Source of the DNA: Linnemannia schmuckeri
Lineage: Eukaryota > Mortierellomycota > Mortierellomycetes > Mortierellales > Mortierellaceae
Length of the DNA stretch: 64,000 nt
NCBI GenBank assembly: GCA_029449235.1
Contig: JANATG010000006.1
Span: 558,001-622,000, forward strand
Direction of reading: 5' to 3'
Position 1 is the stretch's first letter; every line of letters starts with the position of its first letter. Below the pieces are notes generated by a model that was not told the origin of the DNA, searched no databases, and saw only the letters and a program-made list of their open reading frames with translations. Position numbers and translations under genes: made by a program. Below, in pieces: positions 55,590 through 64,000 of the stretch.

Positions 55590-57818
55590 TCAAGGCGAGG
55601 AGCAGTAGACGACAGCAGCGTCGGGATCACGTCCTCCAGAGCTCATCCTCGCCCCCACCCACCGCTTTGAAAAGAACTCAATCACCTTGTTGCGATCCGC
55701 CCATGGCTCAGGACCAGTCTTTGCCTTCGAACTCGCCAACCAGGGTAACTCAAAGTCCTTGATGTCCTCGAACGGTGGCAGTGCGTCATAAAACAACAAC
55801 TGCTGTAGCTGCTGCAACTGATCTGATTCCGAGTCCGCTTGAAGTTGTTGGTCCAGAGGACGATCATGCGCTCGCGACTCCGTCTGCGTCTGAGGTTCGT
55901 CCTGGGATTGGGTCGAAGGAGAAAAGCGACGACGTTGTTCTTGTTTCTTGTGCTTGTTCTTCCGGGACGGAGGCTGAAGCGAAGTTGCTATATCCATTCC
56001 AGGTCCTGTTGCGCGCTTGTTCTTGGGATCTCCTGGAGTCTGCGAAGGTGTGACCAAGGCGGCGCCAGCAGTAACACTCTTGTTCCTCTCGACCTCTGGC
56101 TTGTGTTGCAACTCAGCAAGTCTTTGATCCTCGTGAGATCCCCGACGGGTCACCCAGGCAGACTTGCCAGATAAATTCCACGCGCTATCCGCTTCGGTGG
56201 CGTTGGGTGACTCCCATGCGTTGTTGATCTTGCGTTCGACCTTGTTGTTGACTTCGTTGTCTGCCTTTTTACCGGCCTTGGACTGCTTGACTGAGACTTG
56301 AGCTGGAGTAGGACCAAAATCAGAGCCAGGAGATGCCAGAGGGCGTAGGTGCTGCTGTTGTTGTTGTTGCTGTTGAGGCTGCTGCTGACCAGCAGATTGT
56401 GGGCGTGGAGGATACATGTTTCGCTCGAAATGCGGTTGTTGGGATTGAGGTCGACCTGGGTAGTAGGTCTGATGTTGAAAGGGAGGACGACCAGGCATTG
56501 GGCGCTCATGAGAATGCATGTGCAGCCCGCTCGTCGGAAGACGATGTGGCATGCCAAGCTGATAACCGACAGGAGGTCGCTGGTGATAATCAGAGGGATG
56601 TACCGAGTATTCACTGAAATGTCGTTGGTTATGCTCGAATGGAGGCGCAGGATTTTCACGTGGGAGTCGTGCCTGATGACAGTCAAAAGGCCACTCGGGA
56701 TGATCGTTCGAAGCCTTCCACAGCCGTGCATTGAAGGATCGAGGCGCTGACTCCCAAGGACTGTGACTCCTGGTATCCGACGCAATTGAAAAGCGGGCGT
56801 CCTGAGATTGGGTTACAGCAACTTGAGTGACAACTGGTCCTTTGAACACAAGAGTTCTTGGAGCTAGGTCTTTCCAGGCGGTCTGTTGCGCGGATGTACT
56901 CAAAGATGTCGTCGAAGTGATGGGCGAGGCAGCGCTCACAATAGAGATAGGTGGAACATGTTTCTGTTCGTACTCGTCAATGTCGTCCGCCCAGTTGCTT
57001 GTCGCGGTGCTCATAAAATCATGGTCCAAGAAATCCAAACCGTCGTTGCTTGAAGCCACAACTGAATACAGAACCTGCCTGCCGTGGATATCGCACACGT
57101 TATGGGAAGGCTCCACGTTGACACCGATATTGACGGGCACCTGCGCCACATCTTTTCGTCCGTCATCGAAATGCGCCTGGAAAGCCTTGGATCTTGCCTG
57201 CTCGGAAGGTTGTCTTGTCGCCATCTCTGCGGAAGTCTCTGCATCTGCTGCTGCTGCCGCCTTTTCCTTGGCCTTGGGTTTCTTGGCGGTGGGTTTGGTG
57301 TCGCTTTGAACAACAGCACTGTCAAGCCAATCCAGAGACTCCTTGTTCAACGCTTCGTCCCGTTCGTCGAAGCTGGGAAGGGCTGTTGGTGGCGTAGCTG
57401 CTTCACCAAGGGCGAGAGAGGGGTCGGTCGACGCGTTCGCCTTTTTCTTCTTTTTCTTTTTCTTTTTCTTTTTCTTTTTCTTGTCTCCATGGGCTTGTGC
57501 TGAGTCGATAAACGTCTCGTCTTCCTGAGGCATCGATGATGACGAAGACGATGACTGTTGCTGCTGGTGATGGTGCTTGTAGTGTTGTTGATGTTGTTGT
57601 TGTTGAATGATCTTGGCGCTGCTGTTGCTACTACTGCTGTTAATGTTGCTGTTGGTATTGTTGGGAAGGTTAGAAAGGTGAGAAGGTGGATTACCGTTTG
57701 AGGTGGTCGACTTGAGGGACTTTCCAGTGGCGGTCAAGGAGTTAGGATTAGCGGAGGTCTTCAGGTTGATGATGGCTGAACCGCGATTTCCTGACGTCAG
57801 GTCTCGAAAGAGATCCAT
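55590..57818 (-). CDS. uncharacterised low-complexity protein with polylysine
   Basis: A single minus-strand exon encodes 742 residues from MDLFRDLTSGNRGSAI. I do not recognise a family. The N-terminal 100 residues are Ser/Asn/His/Gln-rich. A run of about 14 lysines, encoded by alternating AAG and AAA, lies at about residues 113-126. A NWADDIDEYEQ block at about 280 and a His/Pro/Gln-rich middle with many PPFxHxx and RPxxxxQ repeats follow. Polar, basic stretches such as SRKNKHKKQEQRRR come near the end. The final 65 residues are less repetitive (FEDIKDFELPWLAS, KVIEFFSKRW), suggesting a small conserved element there. The long open frame and composition support a real gene. RNA binding or a nuclear role could be guessed from the basic segments but is unproven. 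Start ATG 57818 is the first in frame. Confidence 0.7.
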   Translation of the reverse strand: MDLFRDLTSGNRGSAIINLKTSANPNSLTATGKSLKSTTSNGNPPSHLSNLPNNTNSNINSSSSNSSAKIIQQQQHQQHYKHHHQQQQSSSSSSSMPQEDETFIDSAQAHGDKKKKKKKKKKKKKKANASTDPSLALGEAATPPTALPSFDERDEALNKESLDWLDSAVVQSDTKPTAKKPKAKEKAAAAADAETSAEMATRQPSEQARSKAFQAHFDDGRKDVAQVPVNIGVNVEPSHNVCDIHGRQVLYSVVASSNDGLDFLDHDFMSTATSNWADDIDEYEQKHVPPISIVSAASPITSTTSLSTSAQQTAWKDLAPRTLVFKGPVVTQVAVTQSQDARFSIASDTRSHSPWESAPRSFNARLWKASNDHPEWPFDCHQARLPRENPAPPFEHNQRHFSEYSVHPSDYHQRPPVGYQLGMPHRLPTSGLHMHSHERPMPGRPPFQHQTYYPGRPQSQQPHFERNMYPPRPQSAGQQQPQQQQQQQQHLRPLASPGSDFGPTPAQVSVKQSKAGKKADNEVNNKVERKINNAWESPNATEADSAWNLSGKSAWVTRRGSHEDQRLAELQHKPEVERNKSVTAGAALVTPSQTPGDPKNKRATGPGMDIATSLQPPSRKNKHKKQEQRRRFSPSTQSQDEPQTQTESRAHDRPLDQQLQADSESDQLQQLQQLLFYDALPPFEDIKDFELPWLASSKAKTGPEPWADRNKVIEFFSKRWVGARMSSGGRDPDAAVVYCSSP

Positions 57819-58082
57819 GTTGCTGTTATCTTAACTCTCGAGCGAGCGCCACGAGGGAGAGTTGAGGTGTTCGTTTGTGCGCGGGTATGTTTGCGATTTT
57901 GTATGTAAAAAAGAAAGCCAGCGTGAGGCATCACCCCCAGAAGGGAAAAAAAACGGTTGTTGCTGTGGTGGCACGAGAGTCCCTTTGTGTTCTGTCACTG
58001 ACTGACTCGTGTGAGCGAATGAGTGACAACAATAGGGACCTGTTGGGTGAATGCAGAATAAGAAACAAGGAAGGGCGAGGAA

Positions 58083-58120
58083 GAATGACTGAATGACTGA
58101 ATGACTGAATGACTGAATGA
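58083..58120. repeat. GAATGACT octanucleotide repeat
   Basis: Four or more tandem GAATGACT units lie about 265 bp upstream of the minus-strand low-complexity gene start. Confidence 0.85.
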
Positions 58121-58488
58121 GCCGAAAGTTGGAAGGAGAATGGTGGCGGTGAGGGAAAAGAAAGGAAAAAAGGAAGGGAAGGGAAAAAAAAAAAGAGAAG
58201 AAAGAGAGGGAGGAAGGAAGAGAGAAAGGTGCCCTACTCATACTCATGGTCAATGTGAGTCCTTCCCTCCTGTGGCATAAACATTTTTACTTTTCATTTC
58301 TCGACTGCTGCTTTCATCACTACCCCTTATTGTGCATCCGCATGGGAGTTTTATGGTTGGGGGCGGGGGACAGACTGAATAATCCTTCTACCCGTTTTAG
58401 ATGGCTTATTCGTCAATGCGCGTTCTTTAAAAACATGTACACCGCATAAAACTTAATGCCCACCCGTATGATCAGCGATGTTGCTGAA

Positions 58489-58542
58489 GATTGGCTCAGT
58501 GACGCGTCGTGATTGGCTGATGACTGATCAAAGTCAATCAGC
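58489..58542. promoter_or_regulatory. CCAAT and ACGCGT cluster with direct and inverted repeats
   Basis: Two copies of GATTGGCT followed by TGAC (58489-58503 and 58511-58524) flank an exact ACGCGT at 58502-58507. An inverted arm GTCAATCAGC follows at 58533-58542. ATTGG is the reverse complement of CCAAT, the site of the HAP complex, and ACGCGT is the MluI cell-cycle box. It is 670 bp from the minus-strand gene start and 2.3 kb from the GPCR start. Confidence 0.4.
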
Positions 58543-58641
58543 TACAGCTTCAGGTCAGAGACAGACACGACTTTGAAGAACAAATACGCGTTCACCAAAT
58601 GTATTGCCCATACAGAGATAAGACGTTGTCGCCGGGTAAAC

Positions 58642-58661
58642 TGTACATGTACATGTACATG
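58642..58661. repeat. TGTACATGTACATGTACATG alternating palindrome
   Basis: The stretch is a self-complementary GTACAT repeat with several overlapping TGTACA palindromes. It may be a dimer-protein binding site or simply a short microsatellite. Confidence 0.6.
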
Positions 58662-60190
58662 CTCACCCCTCGTTTGAAGATCCTCCTTCTTCTTCCTTCT
58701 CTTGTTTAATTACTATTTCTCTTCCTCCCTTCCCATCTGACCCCTGAGTCAAGTCCTGTCCAAATGGACAATCCTGCTCATGCACAACAAAATCAAAAGG
58801 TTCGGCTGTGCTCTAATCCAAACAAGGTGGCCATCTTTGTTTCACAACATAATCGTCTTAGTAGTCAACATACACGGAGTACTTTAAGCATTCTCTTACA
58901 TTCTCTTCCTCTTTCTCCCATTTCTCCCCCCGCTTCAGCAGCTCCTTGCCCTCTCCTTCCTGGTATGTGTTTCGTTCTCTTCACCGTTCCACATGTTGTT
59001 TTTTATCCCTCTCACTTACCTGTATCCTCTCTTTCAGCGGGCTCACAGGAGACAGGAATTCTCAATGGTCAATTAGGTAGGAGGAGTCACCAAGCTTTAA
59101 CAAAACAATAAAAGACCAGCCCGTCTCCTCAGCTCGTGGTCGTGGCTATTTCGCCAAGGAATTGACTCTTTAGCGAACATGCCTGTAAAACTCTGGCGAT
59201 GGCAGTTGATAAGAAAAAGGGAGTCTCTTTGAATGTCCGTCTGCTTAAATCCATCCCGGTACACAGAGAGACCGACAGGCAGGCAAATTTTGTAAAACGA
59301 GACACACCCGTAAATCTATTCTATGCGGTATGAGATGGCGTTCAACCGTACATTGTCAACCCTTGTATGGCTATTGACTTTTGTATTTCATGGCTGTTAA
59401 TATCCGGTAGGTGCCGGACCCTTGTTTTTTTCTTTTCTCTTTTCCCTCCTCCCTTTGATCCACCATAAAGCAAACACACAGACTCATTCCATAATTGATA
59501 TTATTCTGCTCCCAGATTTGCTAGGATGTCTCTCCTTCTCCTTATTTTTTTCCCTTTAATGGATGATGCTGAGATACATTGAACTCAACGGAGAAGTGCT
59601 CATTGTCGCCATACAAATGTCCCAGACAGCTCCTTTACTTTTCCCTTTTTTCACCTTTTGCAATTGTCTGTATGTCCTTTGATCGTTCTCGTAGCTTTTC
59701 ACTCTCTTATTTCTTCTTTTCTGTCTAGTGTGCATTGTCCATTTTTCAACCTCCCTTTCTCACTTCACTCGCTTTACTTTCCCTCTCTCCCGCCTCTCTG
59801 CCTCTCTATTTTAGCGCTCGCTCTCACCTTTTTCCTTTCTTTCCTTTTTTTTGTTCCTTTCCGTTCCAAGAAGACAGCCACTTCTCAGCCGCCATTAGGC
59901 TGCCATTGTCATCACCAGATCACTTATTATTGTTTCCGCGCACCAGATTAGAATCCTTCGCAAAGTTCATTGTCACTGTTGTTATTTTTAGGGCAGAGAG
60001 AGAGGCCGGTTTTGTCGTATTTTTTTCTTCCAACCTACCAGCTCCACCTTTTTTCCCTCCCTTTGTCGCCTTGCGTGGGTACTTGTGTTACCAACTTACC
60101 AACCACAACAACTTTAGATCACCATCCACTTTCCCGTTGTTGCCTGCTTTGTTCACATACACCTTTAATTCATTTTCCTTTTTGTTGGTT

Positions 60191-60192
60191 TG

Positions 60193-60220
<28 letters not shown>
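60191..60220. repeat. TC dinucleotide microsatellite
   Basis: About 13 to 15 TC units lie in the pyrimidine-rich region 650 bp upstream of the GPCR ATG. Confidence 0.9.
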
Positions 60221-60223
<3 letters not shown>

Positions 60224-60866
60224 ACCATCACTCGAAAGGGTGTTCCTTTTACTCTCTCTCTTTCCATTGCCTTCTTTCCCTATTTCCTCCTTTCCCTAAC
60301 TGCTCCCCACTTTGTATGACCACTCCTCCTCCACTCTTCCCCCTTTCTTGCCCTGAATGTCACCACTTGAATACCCCACATTCCTCTCCATCATCCGAGA
60401 ATCCACTGTGCAACCTCACTTACACAACCAACAAGGGTCGATCTGGCAGTAACAACAAGAACGACACCAGCAACAACAACAACAGATCACCTCCACTCCC
60501 ATATCCCGCACAAACCCCGTCTGCTCTTCGATCAGCTTTGCTAAGTTATCAAGAGCCCATCCCTCCTGCTCTTCCTTCCCTTCACCCCTTCTTTACACAC
60601 ACCCGTCCCTCTTCACTCCTGTGTCCACGCTCTTCCTGCAGGCGAAGCAGTAGCAGACGGCAACCATCCGCCTTATATTACAGCCGTGGACGCCGAAAAA
60701 GTATGAAACAGCCGCGCACCATCCTTTAAACCATCTACTACCTCTTCTCCTGTTCTACCACAACCGACACAACCAACGTCCACCTAATCCACGACCATCG
60801 TCCTCATTCTTCTTCTTTCTACCCTCTTCGCCACTCCAATCACCACCCCACACACAACAATTAGTC

Positions 60867-63800
60867 ATGCGGTCTACCAGGTTATCAGGATGGACACAAT
60901 TCGTTGTTGTTGTGATGGTTCTCCTTCATTCGACCTTCGTCATTTCCACAGTTGTCTTTCCACAACTTCCACACCCATGGCCCGAGTCAGATGCACGGCT
61001 ATCCAAATCTCCTGTCCTCTCTTCTTCTTCTCCATCTTCATCCGCTTCTGAAATAGAGCGGAGGGCTGGCCCACAGCTGCCAGTCACTACAATGAGTGCA
61101 TCAACACCAACAACGGCAATACCAACATCAACGAACGCATCGACCATTGCCACACCCATCCCAACTGTGCTCCCAGAGAACGAGCCTGTCCCTTCTCGCA
61201 GAGTCTTTCCTTATACTCCAATGACTGGCGCCAACAATTCCTTGTACCTCACACCTAACGTCACCAGTCGCGAAGGTCTCGTCGAAATCAAGATCGGCCT
61301 CTTGCTGCCATACTCCCTCCCCAACAATCTCACGCAACAATTAACATACAGGTATGTTGCAAACGCCTCGATCGTGTTTTCGTTTATTACGCGACAAGTT
61401 CTCTTACGTCTCCATATTGTCATCCATCTGTTACACAACTAAACCGTATTCGACATAGTGGAACGTCTGCTATCCGGTTAGCGGCAAGCGAGATCAATGA
61501 GAACCATCTAATTCCCGGCGCCTACATCACGCTAGTCCTGAAGGACTCGTTCAACGGTGCCGACCCAGAGAACTCAGGAGCGGCTCAGGCTATCTTCTCG
61601 ACCGTCTCCCTCTTGCAGACTGAAGGAGGCGTCTCTGGTGTCATTGGCGATGTGAGCAGTGCACTCACTGTCCAGTCAGCTCTTTTGACCAGTCGTCTCG
61701 ATATCCCACAATGCTCCTATTCTGCTGGATCAAGTAAGACTCATTTACTCCGTTGCTTTCTTGTGAGCAGTGGAAGCTATTCGGATCAATCTCGCTAATC
61801 CGTCAACATCCTCGCCTTATGTTTTTACTTGATCCCGTTTCTGTCAGCACAACTGTCAAGCAAAGATGATTATGGTTACTTCTTCAGGACAATTCCTACT
61901 GAACTCATGTTTGGACGGGTGATGATGGAGTTTGTCGTCAGTCGAGGATGGAAGAAAGTAGCAGTGTTTTACACAGGAGATGAATTAGGATCCCAGAGTA
62001 AGCACTCTCTTCCCTCTCACTCTCCACTCTCCAGCATTATGCAATCTCACTCGCTGCCCTTTGTGCAAGAATTTCAAACCCCCGTATGAATAGGATGAGA
62101 GATGCAGAAGCAGGGACTAATGCGTGCGTTTCATTTCATTTTCCTTTGCCCACTTTCGATTACAAAACAAAAAGTGATGGATAGCATAGCACTGCAGGCA
62201 AGACAGAGGAACATTACGATTGGACACCGAAAGCCCTTCTGGGAGATGGAGTCCGGCTCGGACATTGGCCCTGGCTTGGATGCATTAAAAGCATCTGGTC
62301 AACAGATTGTCCTTGTTGCTGCTGTAGGAGAACCTCAGATCCGTCTTATGACAGAAGCAGTGTAAGTTTCAAGTCGAACTCTCCTTTCTCTTGACCACTC
62401 TTTGGACCAAAAAAACGGATGAGCGGTAGTGGGTCAATTGAAAAAGAGGGGGAAATGCACCTATGTGCATCAACAACGACTTCTTTAGCGTCTTTTCTTT
62501 TCATAAGTCCTCACTGTCCTTTTTTTCTTCCTTTTCTTTTTGATTTGATAGAAAGAGGGGCCTTATCTCGAAGGACTATGTCTGGTTGACCATTAACCAG
62601 GTCACTGAACCACTTCTGGGTTCTGCGGGATCGACTCTCAAGCCATCAGATCTAAATGGCCTGTTCATGTTTGACAATATGCTCCGACTACATGGCTATC
62701 GACCCTACGAAGAATTCTTGGACAAGTGGGCAGCACTCAATCCAGAGGAGTACCCGTACTCGGGCAAGCGAGAGATCTCTAGCAACGAAGCGTAAGTCGA
62801 CAATCGATCGCCTATTATCCGCTGTGGATGTTTTTACATTATCGGCAAAACCTTGCATGCAACTGGAAAATCAGACCGACCACCTTTTTATTTGTTCTAA
62901 CAATACACATTATGGTCCATTCCTTTTCTTTTTTTCCCCTCAATTTTTTTCTATGCTATCATTAGGCAAGCATACTCCTGCATGATGGTGATGGCACATG
63001 GATTTGCCAATGCTGTCAAGGGCAATTGGACTGCTCTTCATTTACTTGCGGCAGGACGACTTGGACACAAGTTGATGCCAACAGACTTAAACACCAACTA
63101 CACCGGGCCAGGAGGACCAATGGTCTTCGATGACCAGGGTGATGTTGTCTATGGGTAAGCACAGCATAAGCAAATTAATTTTTACAACTGTGGTTCAACT
63201 CATTGATAAAATTAAATTTAACGCGTTTCATCTCACATTCTATTTTTTTTCCTAGAAATTTCATTCTGTACAACTTTCAGAACGGACGCGTTGTCTCCAT
63301 CGGCACCTCTTACTCGGGTGACTTTAACCTATCCTCACCACCTATGTACTTTGACGGAACCTACAATACCCCTTCAGACTCAGCACCTCTTCGCGTCCTC
63401 AACCCGGCCTTCTGGTCTGCCATTGGCGTGGTCATCATCGCCATCGCCGGACTGAGCATCCTCTTTTCCCTCGTGACCATGGGCATCGTCGTCCTCTACC
63501 GAAACTCACAGATCATCAAAGCCTCCAGCCCTCTATTCTGTTGTCTCGAACTCTTTGGATTCATCCTACTGTACTTTTCGGCCATCATGGGTCTAGATAT
63601 CCCTACTAAGTTTGTGTGCATCGCGCGTCCCATGACGCTCAACATTGGGTTTGTCCTGGTGGTCAGCAACATTGTCGCTAAAAATTTCCGTGTCTACAGG
63701 ATCTTTCATAATATTTATGTCACCAAGCGCGTCATTCGCGACTCGCACCTCCTCAAAATCGTCGGCACCCTCATGTCTGTCAACCTGGTAAGAGTTCAGT

Positions 63801-64000
63801 TAATTGTTTTTGTTTCTGAGAATGGATAGTCCTCAATGGTACGAAAAAGGTATAACGCTAACTACCATCCATTTTTTTTCTCGTTTGTTAGCTTATTATG
63901 ACGGTGTGGTTTGTGAAGACACCTCCAAAACTCCAACAATACATCATGACCGACTCCACAACCTACTGGGACTGCAACAGTCAGTCGGGTGAGAGCACCC
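60867..64000 (+). CDS. class C GPCR, GABA-B-receptor-like (partial)
   Basis: Eight exons are visible (60867-61351, 61459-61733, 61848-61997, 62175-62361, 62552-62791, 62966-63154, 63256-63787, 63892 to the window end), giving about 722 residues with the 3' part missing. The N-terminus has a signal peptide (FVVVVMVLLHSTFVISTVV). A Ser/Thr-rich stalk is followed by a bilobed ligand-binding domain starting IKIGLLLPYS. That domain includes SAIRLAASEINE, GVIGDVSSALTVQSALL, KKVAVFYTGDE and VWLTINQV. Four membrane segments follow, beginning FWSAIGVVIIAIAGLSILF, with KASSPLF after the first helix as in GABA-B receptors. Such receptors sense amino-acid-like ligands; fungal ligands are unknown. All introns are GT-AG. 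Exon 8 is open to base 64000. Confidence 0.9.

Larger units (their letters stand above)
57819..60866. other. 3 kb divergent gap upstream of the class C GPCR
   Basis: No structural gene was recognised. The gap holds a GAATGACT repeat (58083-58120), a CCAAT/ACGCGT cluster (58489-58542), a TGTACATGTACATGTACATG stretch (58642-58661) and a TC microsatellite (60191-60220). Pyrimidine-rich tracts extend over much of 59400-60320. An open frame of 137 codons from ATG 60317 to the stop ending at 60729 lies just before the receptor ATG and may be an upstream ORF in its leader. Confidence 0.5.

Overview
This is nuclear DNA from a filamentous, early-diverging fungus, most likely Mucoromycota and plausibly a Mortierella relative. 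The reasons are short GT-AG introns (mostly about 60 to 350 nt, some first introns longer), many glutamine-rich proteins, a GABA-B-like class C receptor, a MEF2-type MADS factor and a sphingomyelin-synthase-family enzyme. The lineage is inferred from gene content; no rRNA marker is present. No tRNA, rRNA, CRISPR array or intact transposon was found.

Layout, positions 1-21 kb: the 3' end of the RNA polymerase III largest subunit gene; a twice-frameshifted copy of a cysteine-rich protein gene; COX12; a long low-complexity gap; an MSP (VAP-like) membrane protein; PCNA (minus); a TRM140/METTL2-type tRNA methyltransferase (minus); complex I NDUFB9 (minus), divergent from TRM12/TYW2 (plus); and a MEF2-type MADS gene with long polyglutamine tracts (minus).

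Positions 21-44 kb: a possible Copia relic; a BAG-domain gene (minus); a sphingomyelin-synthase-like enzyme (minus); the ten-exon SPX-EXS phosphate exporter SYG1/XPR1 (plus); a second BAG-domain gene with a perfect heat-shock element and TATA box (plus); a 1711-residue MIT-domain protein with five repeated basic-aromatic motifs (plus); and ATP synthase subunit 4 (plus).

Positions 44-64 kb: the 13-exon exoribonuclease XRN1 (plus); the intact cysteine-rich paralogue of the damaged gene near position 1000 (minus); PET100 with a GC-AG first intron (plus); an uncharacterised low-complexity protein with a polylysine tract (minus); a 3 kb regulatory-looking gap; and a class C GPCR running off the right end (plus).

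The genes form no pathway cluster. Themes that recur are mitochondrial energy metabolism (COX12, NDUFB9, ATP4, PET100), tRNA modification (TRM140, TRM12), proteostasis (two BAG co-chaperones) and membrane, lipid or phosphate biology (MSP protein, SMS-like enzyme, SYG1, MIT protein). The items most worth a second look are the MIT protein with its novel repeats, the BAG pair, the SMS-like enzyme, the decaying and intact cysteine-rich pair, and a perfect G-quadruplex/i-motif tract upstream of the MSP gene. Exon boundaries come from GT/AG sites, reading frame and family resemblance, with no transcript data.
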